From positions 1 through 26,389 of IMG/VR virus record IMGVR_UViG_3300025626_000113: a DNA stretch of 26,389 nt; one strand, given 5' to 3'. This DNA comes from a virus. The position numbers and the translations under genes were made by a program. This document shows positions 1-8,822 of this stretch, piece by piece. Position 1 is the first letter of the stretch. Every line of letters starts with the position of its first letter. A model generated the notes under the pieces. That model made no database searches. It was not told the origin of the DNA and worked only from the letters and a program-made list of their open reading frames with translations.

Positions 1-2
1 AT

Positions 3-1172
3 GATTCAGACGTCAACAAGCGAAACCGCAATGGGCAGACTGCTAGTGGATTATATTCTTTGTTCATACCTATGGAATGGAACTACGAAGGATTCATTGA
101 TAAATATGGATTTCCTGTCTTCGATAGTCCAGAAGAACCAGTTAAAGGAATCGACGGAGAGCTTATCTATTCTGGAGTTATCGAGCATTGGGAGAATGAA
201 GCAGATGGACTTAGAGATAACAACGATGGATTAAATGAATATTATAGACAGTTTCCAAGAACAGAGAAACACGCTTTCAGAGATGAAATAGCAAAGTCTT
301 TATTTAATCTTAATAAGATATACGAACAAACTGATTTCAACGAAGACTTAAACAAAGAGGGTTATGTAACTACCGGTTCGTTTAATTGGAAGAATGGAGT
401 TAAAGATTCTGAAGTACAATTCTCTCCAAATAAAAATGGTAGATTTAGACTATCCTGGATACCTCCAGTAGGTATGCAAAATAATATTATTGTTAAAAAT
501 GGAATAAAATACCCTGGCAATAAAGACATGGGTGCTTTTGGTTGTGATAGTTATGACATTAGCGGTACTACCGATGGTAGTGGTTCAAATGGGGCACTAC
601 ACGGGTTGACAGCATATAGTATGCTTGCTGAGGTCCCCTCGAGTCAATTCTTTTTAGAATATGTCGCAAGACCACAAACTGCAGAAATATTTTTTGAAGA
701 CGTGCTTATGGCTATGATATTTTATGGTATGCCAATATTAGCAGAAAACAACAAACCAAGATTATTATATCATATTAAAAGAAGAGGTTACCGAGGATAT
801 TCCATGAATAGACCTGACAAATCTCAAAACAAATTATCAGTAACTGAAAAAGAATTAGGTGGTATACCTAACTCTTCAGAGGATATAAAACAAGCACACG
901 CTGCAGCAATAGAAAGCTACATAGAAGATCATGTAGGCTTAAAGGCTGATGGTAACTATGGCAAAATGTATTTTCAAAGAACACTTGAGGATTGGGCTGG
1001 GTTTGATATAAACAATAGAACAAAGTTTGATGCATCTATAAGTTCAGGTTTAGCTATAATGGCTTGCCAAAGACACTTGTATGCATCTAAGTCTAAACGA
1101 GAAGTTAAGAAGATTGATTTTGGCTTTTCAAAATATAGTAATAACGGAACAAATAGTAAAATACTAAAATAA
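3..1172 (+). CDS. terL: Terminase large subunit, C-terminal part (5'-truncated by window edge)
   Basis: The large terminase subunit drives ATP-dependent packaging of phage DNA into the prohead and cuts the concatemer. The frame is open from base 3, so the gene starts upstream and the visible 389 residues are the C-terminal end. A TTG at 60 could be read as a start, but the upstream codons (NKRNRNGQTASGLYSLFIP) are typical terminase sequence, so it is not one. The Walker motifs are missing because they lie outside the window. The RNase H-like nuclease part is visible: GCDSYD (Asp182 of the visible fragment), an acidic helix AEIFFED (Glu232/Asp233), and a late Asp in TKFDASISSG (Asp343). These fit the three acidic positions that hold metal in terminase nucleases. 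The stop at 1170-1172 is one base before the portal start, as expected for a packaging operon. The family call is firm; the exact catalytic residues are inferred. Confidence 0.88.
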   Translation, partial: DSDVNKRNRNGQTASGLYSLFIPMEWNYEGFIDKYGFPVFDSPEEPVKGIDGELIYSGVIEHWENEADGLRDNNDGLNEYYRQFPRTEKHAFRDEIAKSLFNLNKIYEQTDFNEDLNKEGYVTTGSFNWKNGVKDSEVQFSPNKNGRFRLSWIPPVGMQNNIIVKNGIKYPGNKDMGAFGCDSYDISGTTDGSGSNGALHGLTAYSMLAEVPSSQFFLEYVARPQTAEIFFEDVLMAMIFYGMPILAENNKPRLLYHIKRRGYRGYSMNRPDKSQNKLSVTEKELGGIPNSSEDIKQAHAAAIESYIEDHVGLKADGNYGKMYFQRTLEDWAGFDINNRTKFDASISSGLAIMACQRHLYASKSKREVKKIDFGFSKYSNNGTNSKILK

Positions 1173-1173
1173 C

Positions 1174-3564
1174 ATGGCAGAAGCTAAAGTATCTACCCAA
1201 TTCCCCAGCCAGACTGTGAAGGACTCTATAAAAAAGAGTAAAGAATACGGACTGGAAGTGGCGAGAGGTATACAAAACGAATGGTTCAAGAGAAACTCTG
1301 GATCTGGTCGTTTTGTACAGAACCAGAAGGAATTCCACAAATTAAGGCTTTACGCTAGAGGTGAGCAATCAATTCAAAAATACAAAGACGAATTTTCAGT
1401 TAATGGAGACTTGTCTTATTTGAACTTAGATTGGAAGCCTGTGCCTATTATACCTAAATTTGTTGATATTGTAGTTAACGGTATGCAAGATAGACTTTTT
1501 ACTATAAAAGCTTTTGCTCAAGATCCTACATCTATAGAAGAAAGAACAAAATTTGTTGAAGGTATACAAGAAGATATATCTGCGAAAGCATATATAGATC
1601 AAGTTAAAGCAGAACTAAATATTGATATACGTAACAACACATCTAAAGAAACTCCTAAAACTACAGAAGAGTTAGAGTTGTACATGCAAATAGGATATAA
1701 GCAGAGCATTGAAATAGCACAGGAGCAAGCTATAGATAATGTGTTTAAACGTAATAAATATCAAGAAACTAAAAAACGCTTAGACTACGATCAAACTGTA
1801 TTAGGTATATCCTGTGCAAAGCATGGTTTTAACAATACTGATGGAATTGCTATTGAGTATGTTGACCCAGCTAATTTGATATATTCTTACACAGATGATC
1901 CTAACTTTGAAGATGTTTATTACTTTGGAGAAATTAAGCAAATAAAAGCGAATGAGCTAAAGAAAAAGTTTCCTGGGTTATCAGAACAGGAGTTTGAAGA
2001 TGCTGTAACAAAATCTGGTGATTATAATGCTTTTGATTACACGGTTGGCAATAGCTCTGAAAAAGATTCTAATACCCTATCTGTTATGTACTTCAATTGG
2101 AAGTCATGGGAAAATAGTGTTTACAAAATAAAAGAAACCTCAACCGGTGCAAGCAAGGCTATTAAGAAAGATGATACTTTCGACCCACCTAAGGATCAAA
2201 GAAATAGATTCGAAAAAGTTGCTCAAGCTAGAGAAGTAATATATGAAGGTGTTATAGTGTTAGGTAGCGGACAGCTGCTTAAGTGGGAAAAAGCGTCTAA
2301 TATGGTTAGACCAGATTCAAATGTTAATAAGGTAATGATGGATTATGTTGTTAGTGCGCCTAGATTATATAAAGGTCGTATTGAAAGCTTAGTCAGCAGA
2401 ATGGTTACTTATGCAGATTTAATTCAGTTAACCCATTTAAAATTACAACAAGTAATACAAAGAATGACCCCATCAGGTGTCTACCTTGATGCAGATGGCT
2501 TATCTGAAATAGATTTAGGAAATGGTACTAACTATAGTCCTCAAGAAGCATTAAATTTATACTTCCAAACAGGTTCTATTATTGGTAGGTCAATGACTGT
2601 GGATGGCGAGATGAATAGTGGTAAAGTACCTATACAAGAGTTACCAGGTGGTGGAGGACAACAATCACAGATGCTTATTCAAGCTTATAACTACTATCTT
2701 AACATGATTCGTGATGTTACTGGGTTAAATGAAGCTCGAGATGGATCTGATCCAGACCCATACGCTTTAGTTGGGGTTCAAAAATTAGCTGCTGCCAATT
2801 CAAACACTGCAACAAGACATATATTACAAAGTTCTTTATTTATAACAGCTACAATAGCTGAAGCAATATCTATAAGAATAAAAGATGTTTTAGAATATCA
2901 TCCACAAAGGGATTTAATGATCGCTAGTATTGGTAGGTTTAGTGTTGGAGCGTTGAAGGAAATGCAGAACCTGCATATACACGATTTTGGAATTTTCTTA
3001 GAACTAGATCCTGATGAAGATGAAAAGCAATTAGTGGAAAATAATATCCAAATAGCTTTATCAAAAGATCAGATATTCTTAGAAGATGCAATTGACATTA
3101 GACAAATAAAAAATATAAAATTAGCTAATCAGCTTTTAAAATACAGAAGAAATAAAAAGCAAGTTTCAGATCAAGAAAGAGCCCAAGCTAATATAGCTGC
3201 TCAGTCAGAAGCTAATGGTAAAGCAGCTCAAGCTGCGGAGATGGCAAAAGCTCAAGGGGAACAAATTAAAACCCAATCTAAAATGCAACTTAATGAGGCG
3301 CAATCTAACTTTGATATTAAAAAGATGGAAGTTGAAGCCCAAACTAAGAAAGAGCTTATGCAATATGAGTTTGACTTAAATGTTAAACTTAAGAAAATGG
3401 AATTGGATGCTAAGAAAGATTTAGCTAGAATGAATAACGAACAAATTACAGAAACAGACATAACTAAACAAGTTACAAACCCAACTCCAAAAAAATCTTT
3501 TGAGTCTAAGGGTAATGACGTTTTAAGTGGTGGATTTGATACAAGTATATTTAATCCAAGATAA
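1174..3564 (+). CDS. Portal protein
   Basis: This is the putative portal, the dodecameric ring at the capsid vertex through which DNA enters and leaves and on which the tail is built. Its 796 residues match the large portals of crAss-like and related Bacteroidota podoviruses. Recognisable pieces are an N-terminal helical segment with KLRLYARGEQSIQKYKD (about residues 55-75), the wing/stem region around IIPKFVDIVVNGMQDRLF (about 90-115), and a core with MIRDVTGLNEARDGSDPDPY (about 510-530). Residues ~665-760 are a long Ala/Gln/Lys/Glu-rich segment of predicted coiled coil, probably the crown/barrel that projects into the capsid. It follows the terminase by one base and precedes the scaffold, the usual packaging-gene order. 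The call rests on motif recognition and position. The start at 1174 is the first ATG after the terminase stop and has no Shine-Dalgarno box. Confidence 0.85.
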   Translation: MAEAKVSTQFPSQTVKDSIKKSKEYGLEVARGIQNEWFKRNSGSGRFVQNQKEFHKLRLYARGEQSIQKYKDEFSVNGDLSYLNLDWKPVPIIPKFVDIVVNGMQDRLFTIKAFAQDPTSIEERTKFVEGIQEDISAKAYIDQVKAELNIDIRNNTSKETPKTTEELELYMQIGYKQSIEIAQEQAIDNVFKRNKYQETKKRLDYDQTVLGISCAKHGFNNTDGIAIEYVDPANLIYSYTDDPNFEDVYYFGEIKQIKANELKKKFPGLSEQEFEDAVTKSGDYNAFDYTVGNSSEKDSNTLSVMYFNWKSWENSVYKIKETSTGASKAIKKDDTFDPPKDQRNRFEKVAQAREVIYEGVIVLGSGQLLKWEKASNMVRPDSNVNKVMMDYVVSAPRLYKGRIESLVSRMVTYADLIQLTHLKLQQVIQRMTPSGVYLDADGLSEIDLGNGTNYSPQEALNLYFQTGSIIGRSMTVDGEMNSGKVPIQELPGGGGQQSQMLIQAYNYYLNMIRDVTGLNEARDGSDPDPYALVGVQKLAAANSNTATRHILQSSLFITATIAEAISIRIKDVLEYHPQRDLMIASIGRFSVGALKEMQNLHIHDFGIFLELDPDEDEKQLVENNIQIALSKDQIFLEDAIDIRQIKNIKLANQLLKYRRNKKQVSDQERAQANIAAQSEANGKAAQAAEMAKAQGEQIKTQSKMQLNEAQSNFDIKKMEVEAQTKKELMQYEFDLNVKLKKMELDAKKDLARMNNEQITETDITKQVTNPTPKKSFESKGNDVLSGGFDTSIFNPR

Positions 3565-3595
3565 ATTATTATTAACTATTATATATTATTAAATT

Positions 3596-4762
3596 ATGAG
3601 TGAATGGAAAGTTAAAGGTGTTGTAGAAGATACAGAACAAAAATCTTCACAACAAGAGGAACAAGCAGTATTAGATCAAGCGGTTGAAAAAGGAACAATA
3701 ACACCTGAGTCAGCCGGACAGGAAGAGGAAATTCCTAAAATAAATCTAAACGAACCTGTGCCAGAAGCAGAGCCTCAACAAGAAAGTGCTGTAGAAGAGG
3801 TAATAGAAGAAAAACCTACTGTTGAAACTGATGAATTTGTTTCAGATTCTCCTTTAGAATTAATTACAGAGGAAATAGAGTCTGAAGAACTCGAAGCTGT
3901 TACTGAAACGGTACAAGAAGTACAAGAAGAGCAATTACCTCAAGTGACTTTACCTGAAAACGTAGATAAACTAGTAAAGTTTATGGAAGAAACAGGGGGG
4001 TCTGTTGAAGACTACGTTAACCTTAATAAAGATGTTGATTCCATGAAGGAAGGAGACATGCTAAGGGAATACTATAAACAATCAAAACCTTGGGACACTA
4101 CAGAAATAGAAGAATATCTTGAAGATAACTTTGCTATTGATGAAGACGTTGACGAACCAAGAGAAGTACGCGCTAAGAAAAGAGCGTTTAAAGAAGAATT
4201 ATTTAATGCAAAGCGGTTTCTAGAAAACAATAAACAGAAATATTATGCCGACCTCAAGTTGAGAAAGCAACAAGATATTCCAGTTGAGTACAAAGAAGCT
4301 ACAGAGTATTACAATAACTATAAAAGTGAAATAGAACAAACTGAGCAAGCTGCCAAAACATTCTTAAAAAAGACAGATGAAGTTTTTAATTCTAATTTTA
4401 AAGGTTTTGATTTCCAAGTTGGGAACAATAAATACCGATTAAAAGTTAGTAATCAAGAGACAACCAAGACAGAGCAATCTGATCTTAACAATTTTCTAAA
4501 ACCTTTTTTAAATGATAATGGAGAAATGCAAGACGCTGCTGGTTACCATAAAGCTTTATTCACTGCTAGAAATGCAGATAAGCTTGCTGAACATTTTTAT
4601 GAGCAAGGCCGTGCCGATGCTCTACGCAATTCCGCTAAGGAAGCTAAAAATATCAATATGGACCCACGCCAACAAGGTGTGGTGAAGACCAGTGCAGGTC
4701 AAAAATTTAAGGTTGTATCAGGTGATTCTAGTTCTAAATTAAAAATGAAACTTAGGAAATAA
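3596..4762 (+). CDS. Putative scaffold / capsid assembly protein
   Basis: This 388-residue protein sits between portal and major capsid protein, where scaffolding proteins are normally encoded. Composition supports that role. Residues 1 to ~120 are very rich in Glu and Gln with few hydrophobic residues and are probably disordered. Residues ~120-300 are charged and helical, with likely coiled coils. The end is short and basic (SSSKLKMKLRK), like the capsid-binding tails of many scaffold proteins. A helical stretch HFYEQGRADALRNSAKE (about 335-352) resembles the C-terminal region of known phage scaffolds. No protease motif is visible, so any scaffold removal would need another protein. A 31-base A/T-only leader separates it from the portal gene. 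Sequence identity to a known family is not evident to me; function is inferred from position and composition. Confidence 0.62.
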   Translation: MSEWKVKGVVEDTEQKSSQQEEQAVLDQAVEKGTITPESAGQEEEIPKINLNEPVPEAEPQQESAVEEVIEEKPTVETDEFVSDSPLELITEEIESEELEAVTETVQEVQEEQLPQVTLPENVDKLVKFMEETGGSVEDYVNLNKDVDSMKEGDMLREYYKQSKPWDTTEIEEYLEDNFAIDEDVDEPREVRAKKRAFKEELFNAKRFLENNKQKYYADLKLRKQQDIPVEYKEATEYYNNYKSEIEQTEQAAKTFLKKTDEVFNSNFKGFDFQVGNNKYRLKVSNQETTKTEQSDLNNFLKPFLNDNGEMQDAAGYHKALFTARNADKLAEHFYEQGRADALRNSAKEAKNINMDPRQQGVVKTSAGQKFKVVSGDSSSKLKMKLRK

Positions 4763-4790
4763 GTTTTAAAACAAATTAAAAAACACAACT

Positions 4791-6233
4791 ATGGCTTTAA
4801 CCACAGGCATCGGGAATTTAATGCCTTCGGCAACGAAAGGATCATTATTCCAAAACAACTACATTACAGACTTTGATTTTACAAAGCAATTTTTACCAGA
4901 CGTATACGAAAAAGAAGCTGAGATTTACGGTAACCGTTCTATCTCTTCTTTCTTACGTATGGTGTCTGCTGAAATGCCATCTACTTCTGACGAAATTCGT
5001 TGGGTAGAACAAGGGCGTTTACACACGCGTTATGACAACGTTGCAATTTCAACTAATGCATTTACGGTAACATTTAGTGCTAATCCTGATGGAGGTGCTC
5101 ACGCAGCTTCACTTGCTCCAAACCTTAGAGTTGGACAAACTATCATGGTTCAAGGATTAACTTCTGCAGGTGTTCATACAGGACCTGTTCAAAAAGGTGT
5201 TGTAACTGTCGCTGGAGCAGCTGCTGCAGGTGATACAGGAACATTTACAGCTGTATGTTATAATGCTGCTAACTGGGCTGCTGTTACTGGAGCTACATCT
5301 TTTGCTAAAGCAACTGTTTTAGTTTACGGTTCTGAATTTGCAAAAGGATCAGCTGGTATGGCTGGATCTGTTGATGCAGATTACTCTTCTTACACTAACA
5401 AACCTATCATCTTAAAAGACAACTACGCTATCAGCGGTTCTGACACAGCTCAAATTGGATGGATTGAAGTTGAAGGCGATGGTGGTAAATCAGGATACTT
5501 ATGGTACTTAAAGTCTGAGCACGAAACTCGTCAAAGATTTGAAGATTACCTAGAGATGTCTATGGTTGAATCTGTTAAAAAAGCGGCTGCTTCTACTTTA
5601 GGTGCTGGCTATTCTGGATCTGAAGGTTTCTTCGCTGCTCTTGAAGCACGTGGGAATGTTTACACTGATCTTGCTACTGACCTTAAGGGTGGTGGAACTC
5701 CAACATTAGCTGGATTCGACGTTGTTCTTAAGCAATTAGACAAGAATGGTGCAATTGAAGAAAACATGATCTACTCTAACAGAGATCTTTCTTTAGCAAT
5801 TGATGATTCTTTAGCTGCTCAAAATTCTTACGGAGCTGGTGGTACTTCTTATGGGGTATTCAACAATGAAGAAGATATGGCAATCAACTTAGGCTTCACA
5901 GGTTTCCGTAGAGGATCTTACGATTTCTACAAAACTGACTGGAAATACCTAAACGATCATGCTACAAGAGGTGGTTTCGGAGATGTTGAAGGAGCTATAA
6001 TTCCTGCAGGAACGTCTACAGTATATGATCAAGACCTTGGTAAAAACATCAAGCGTCCATTCTTACACGTACGTTACCGTTCTTCTGAGACTGATGATAG
6101 AAAACTAAAAACTTGGTTAACTGGATCTGTTGGTGGTGCTTACACTTCTGACGTTGACGAAATGCGAGTTAACTTTTTATCTGAAAGAGCTCTTATTACA
6201 CAAGGAGCAAACAACTTCTTCTTATTGAAGTAG
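4791..6233 (+). CDS. Major capsid protein (HK97-fold expected)
   Basis: This 480-residue protein is the probable major capsid subunit. It follows the scaffold gene and has the N-terminal pattern of capsid proteins in crAss-like and related Bacteroidota podoviruses (MALTTGIGNLMP, FLPDVYEKEAEIYGNRSI, SFLRMVSAEMPSTSDEIRWV). Residues ~85-185 are rich in Ala, Gly, Thr and Val with little helix and look like a beta-rich insertion domain or surface decoration. The sequence then returns to a classic capsid core, with the helix HETRQRFEDYLEMSMVESVKKAA-like segment near residues 240-265. Codon use is unlike the neighbours: of 19 Arg codons about 11 are CGT, 7 AGA and 1 CGA, while the flanking genes favour AGA. 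TTC, TAC and AAC are frequent. That pattern fits a very highly expressed gene. It ends with tandem TAG TAG stops and is followed by a strong terminator. Confidence 0.87.
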   Translation: MALTTGIGNLMPSATKGSLFQNNYITDFDFTKQFLPDVYEKEAEIYGNRSISSFLRMVSAEMPSTSDEIRWVEQGRLHTRYDNVAISTNAFTVTFSANPDGGAHAASLAPNLRVGQTIMVQGLTSAGVHTGPVQKGVVTVAGAAAAGDTGTFTAVCYNAANWAAVTGATSFAKATVLVYGSEFAKGSAGMAGSVDADYSSYTNKPIILKDNYAISGSDTAQIGWIEVEGDGGKSGYLWYLKSEHETRQRFEDYLEMSMVESVKKAAASTLGAGYSGSEGFFAALEARGNVYTDLATDLKGGGTPTLAGFDVVLKQLDKNGAIEENMIYSNRDLSLAIDDSLAAQNSYGAGGTSYGVFNNEEDMAINLGFTGFRRGSYDFYKTDWKYLNDHATRGGFGDVEGAIIPAGTSTVYDQDLGKNIKRPFLHVRYRSSETDDRKLKTWLTGSVGGAYTSDVDEMRVNFLSERALITQGANNFFLLK

Positions 6234-6250
6234 TAGATTAATTAATATAG

Positions 6251-6280
6251 CCTCCGCTTCGGCGGGGGTTATTTTATCTT
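6251..6280 (+). terminator. Rho-independent terminator after the capsid gene
   Basis: A 7-bp GC-rich stem (6251-6257 with 6262-6268, one G-U pair) is closed by a UUCG tetraloop and followed by a T-rich tract (ttattttatctt). It lies 17 bases after the capsid stop. It probably ends or attenuates most capsid transcripts, so that genes further downstream are made in smaller amounts. The structure is directly visible; its efficiency is inferred. Confidence 0.85.
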
Positions 6281-6293
6281 ATTAAATTATATT

Positions 6294-7019
6294 ATGAAAA
6301 ACTGGGAAATTAAAGATAGATCTTATATCTTAAGAAATGGTGCATCACCATTAACACATAAAATTAGAAGTGCAAATATATTGTACTTTAATGAAAAGAC
6401 TGGCGTAAACAGAGAAATTAGATACGCTAAAAATCAAAAATCATTATTTGTAGATGAACAAGATTCATTTGCACAGCTTGAGCATGTTATATTCCAAGAC
6501 GGGACTTTATTTGTTCCAAGAAATAATCCTCTATTACAGCAATTACTATCTTTATACCATCCAGGTAGAATAGATGTTTTTGAAGAAGTAGATCAAATGC
6601 AAGAGGCTGTAGACGATATTGATGTTATAGAATTAGAATTAGAAGCATTGAAGTTGGTACAAGATTTAGATATTGAGCACTTAGAGGCTATACTAAGAAC
6701 TGAATTAGGATCTGAAGTTACTACAATGTCTTCCAAAGAAATAAAAAGAGATTGTTATCTATTTGCTAGAAACAACCCTGCACTATTCCTTGAACTAGCT
6801 AATGATGAAGATATAAAACTTCGTAACTTAGCTAATAGAGCTGTAGAGGCAAATATTGTTTCTTTAACTGATGATAATACAACATTCAAATGGGCATCAA
6901 GTGGTAAAAAGTTATTAACTGTACCATTTGAAGAACATCCTTATGGGGCATTCGCTAGATTCTTAAAAACAGATGACGGGGTGACCATTATGAAAGCAAT
7001 TACTAAAAAGCTTTCGTAA
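6294..7019 (+). CDS. Virion-associated protein of unknown function, downstream of capsid
   Basis: This 241-residue protein has no function I can name. Residues ~1-85 look like a small beta-rich domain with FVDEQDSFAQLEHVIFQDGT and VPRNNPLLQQLLSLYHP. That pattern recurs in proteins encoded near capsid genes of marine and Bacteroidota phages. Residues ~95-145 are acidic and helical. The C-terminal ~100 residues contain KEIKRDCYLFARNNPALFLELAND and a segment ending in TTFKWASSGKKLL that looks like a small helical or winged-helix fold. Position between the capsid gene and the connector genes suggests a head completion, decoration or DNA-end-binding role, but this is inference. It begins just after the capsid terminator, so its transcription depends on readthrough or on a promoter in the short gap 6281-6293, where I see no clear box. 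Confidence 0.6.
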   Translation: MKNWEIKDRSYILRNGASPLTHKIRSANILYFNEKTGVNREIRYAKNQKSLFVDEQDSFAQLEHVIFQDGTLFVPRNNPLLQQLLSLYHPGRIDVFEEVDQMQEAVDDIDVIELELEALKLVQDLDIEHLEAILRTELGSEVTTMSSKEIKRDCYLFARNNPALFLELANDEDIKLRNLANRAVEANIVSLTDDNTTFKWASSGKKLLTVPFEEHPYGAFARFLKTDDGVTIMKAITKKLS

Positions 7020-7030
7020 AAAAAACACTA

Positions 7031-7058
7031 GGTTATGGTTATTCGTTTAACCATAACC
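7031..7058. promoter_or_regulatory. Perfect 11-bp intergenic hairpin
   Basis: An exact 11-bp inverted repeat (7031-7041 with 7048-7058) surrounds the six-base loop TTCGTT in the 61-base gap between the 241-residue protein and the first connector gene. There is no T-run on its plus-strand 3' side. An A-run lies on its 5' side, so it would act as an intrinsic terminator only for minus-strand transcripts, and no minus-strand gene is nearby. It may be an RNA processing or stabilising element. The structure is certain; the role is not known. Confidence 0.6.
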
Positions 7059-7080
7059 AACTAATAAATAAACGATATAA

Positions 7081-7788
7081 ATGGTAAGTATAGACAATGT
7101 TTACAAAACAGTATTAACAATACTAAACAAAGAAAAACGCGGGTATATAACACCTAGAGAGTTTAACGACTATGCTAGACAAGCCCAGCTTGAAATATTT
7201 GAATCCTATTTTTCTGGAGTTAATAGATCTTTGTCTAACAACTCAGATTACTCTGACACTAAGAGAAATGTTGAAGAAAAGATTTCTTTTTTAGAAAATG
7301 AGGCAACTATAGCAACAGGCTCTTTTACTAACGCCTCAGGGGCAACAACAAGCGACTATTTTGCATATCCTAGTGATTTTTACCGTTTAAGTGTAGTTAG
7401 TACAACTACTGGGGACCAATTTATTGAAGAAATATCAAATAAAAAATTCTTATTTGTAAATAAATCTCCTTTTACAAAACCTTCGATAACAAGCCCGGTA
7501 TACCTAACTCATGAAAATGGATTAGTAATAAAGCCAACAGGTATACCTAATGTAAGTGTTAGTTACGTTAGAAAACCATCTGAGCCTCAATGGGTAGGTG
7601 GTACTGCTAATGGACAGATTATAGTAAATACTTCTGGTGTTGGATTTAAAAACTTTGAGTTACATCCTTCAGAAGAAACTGAATTAGTAGCTAAAATACT
7701 TACTTTTGCTGGAGTTACATTAAGAGCGCCTGACTTAGTACAAGCTACGGCACAGAAAGAATCACAAATAATACAATCTGAACAATAA
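7081..7788 (+). CDS. Putative head-tail connector (ring/adaptor) protein 1
   Basis: This 235-residue protein is the first of two consecutive small genes between capsid and tail-propeller genes, the position of connector or ring proteins in crAss-like and related podoviruses. The N-terminal helix pair (VYKTVLTILNKEKRGYITP, FNDYARQAQLEIFESYF) is the kind of helical bundle that docks on the portal. The middle (about 75-180) is beta-rich, with YFAYPSDFYRL and VYLTHENGLVIKPTG. The end is an amphipathic helix (about 200-230) with KILTFAGVTLRAPDLVQAT. Its stop codon overlaps the next start by one base (TAATG), which implies translational coupling and matched amounts of the two proteins. The connector role is inferred from position and general pattern. 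Confidence 0.6.
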   Translation: MVSIDNVYKTVLTILNKEKRGYITPREFNDYARQAQLEIFESYFSGVNRSLSNNSDYSDTKRNVEEKISFLENEATIATGSFTNASGATTSDYFAYPSDFYRLSVVSTTTGDQFIEEISNKKFLFVNKSPFTKPSITSPVYLTHENGLVIKPTGIPNVSVSYVRKPSEPQWVGGTANGQIIVNTSGVGFKNFELHPSEETELVAKILTFAGVTLRAPDLVQATAQKESQIIQSEQ

Positions 7789-8729
7789 TGGCAGAATTAA
7801 AAACAAAATATAGCGAACAAAACTATTACGCGAAGTTTGAAAACGACGCAGCTAATATACCCACAGATTTTAAAGGTTTGGGGTATTACAGCCGTACAAG
7901 TGTAGCTGACATAGTAAACTCTTTTATTATCGCTTATATAGGTGAAGATAAAGCGTTAACCAAAGTTCCTAAATTTGAAATTGAATTTTGGGCACAAAGG
8001 GGGTTACAAGAGTTTAGTTATGATACACTACATTCAGAAAAAGCTATTGAAATTGAATTAGGTGATGCGGGTCAAGTTGCGTTACCTCAGGACTATGTAA
8101 ATTGCTCTAAGATAACCGTGACAACTGCAGATGGGGTACAAAAGCTTTTACTTCCATATACTAAAACAGGTAACCCAACAGCACCTTTACAAGACTCAAC
8201 TGGGGATTTTACTTATGATAGTGATGGTAAAGCTAATTTAGCAGATAGTTCTGTAACTATAGCTAGGTATCAAGCGGCTAGAGCTGACAGCATAAACGCA
8301 TCAGATTATTACAATAGTAATTACAACGAAGAAAATTTTACTTACTATAATAATAGATTTGGACTTAATCCAGCTGATAGCAGTACTGTAGGAACATATT
8401 TTATAGATACAGTTAGTGGGGTTATTTTCTTTGATAGCTCTGTTAAAGGCGTTACAGACAGTGTGGTTACACTTCACTATATATCTGATGGTTTAGCAGC
8501 TAGTGACGACTTAAACCTCATATATGTGCCTAAACTAGCCGAGGATGCTATGTACGCATATATACTCTATAATTTAGCAAAAGTAAGACCTTCAGTAGGA
8601 CAAATGATTTCTTTATACAAAAAAGAAGCAAGTGCTAAGCTAAGAAATACTAAGATTAGACTTAGTAATTACAAGTCAGAAGAAATGGCTCAAGTACTAA
8701 GAGGAAAATCTAAATGGATTAAGCACTAA
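7788..8729 (+). CDS. Putative head-tail connector / tail tubular A-like protein 2
   Basis: This 313-residue protein has the organisation expected of an adaptor of the gp11/tail-tubular-A type. An N-terminal helical part carries KFEIEFWAQRGLQEFSYDTL (about 65-85), and the central part is beta-rich (about 95-245). The C-terminal helical bundle has LAEDAMYAYILYNLAKVRP and LYKKEASAKLRNTKIRLSNY, ending in a basic tail KSKWIKH. The helical N- and C-termini should pack together against the portal, while the beta part faces the tail. The start overlaps the preceding stop by one base. A Ser/Asp/Tyr/Asn-rich loop (about 150-200) looks like a variable insertion. The function is inferred from fold pattern and gene position. 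Confidence 0.65.
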   Translation: MAELKTKYSEQNYYAKFENDAANIPTDFKGLGYYSRTSVADIVNSFIIAYIGEDKALTKVPKFEIEFWAQRGLQEFSYDTLHSEKAIEIELGDAGQVALPQDYVNCSKITVTTADGVQKLLLPYTKTGNPTAPLQDSTGDFTYDSDGKANLADSSVTIARYQAARADSINASDYYNSNYNEENFTYYNNRFGLNPADSSTVGTYFIDTVSGVIFFDSSVKGVTDSVVTLHYISDGLAASDDLNLIYVPKLAEDAMYAYILYNLAKVRPSVGQMISLYKKEASAKLRNTKIRLSNYKSEEMAQVLRGKSKWIKH

Positions 8730-8822
8730 AAAAAATATACTTTTTATGAGTTTTATGCAATATATATTATATAAAAATAACATATATTCAGCAATATCTC
8801 ATTTTAATCACAAATAACTCAA
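8730..8822. other. Longest plus-strand intergenic gap; AT-rich, possible promoter region
   Basis: These 93 bases separate the connector genes from the tail-propeller genes and are almost pure A/T, with alternating TATA runs. A TATATTATATAA segment near 8763 could serve as a -10-like element. I do not see the Bacteroidota -7 consensus (TAnnTTTG) or a stable hairpin, so a promoter is only a possibility. Confidence 0.3.

Noticed and set aside
60-62. TTG as the start of the terminase gene
   Set aside because: The upstream codons in the same frame (NKRNRNGQTASGLYSLFIP) are terminase-like, so the gene is truncated by the window edge instead.
1-234. 77-residue plus-strand ORF beginning at the first base
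   Set aside because: It overlaps the terminase frame, which is open from base 3 and carries recognisable terminase sequence; the other frame has no family features.
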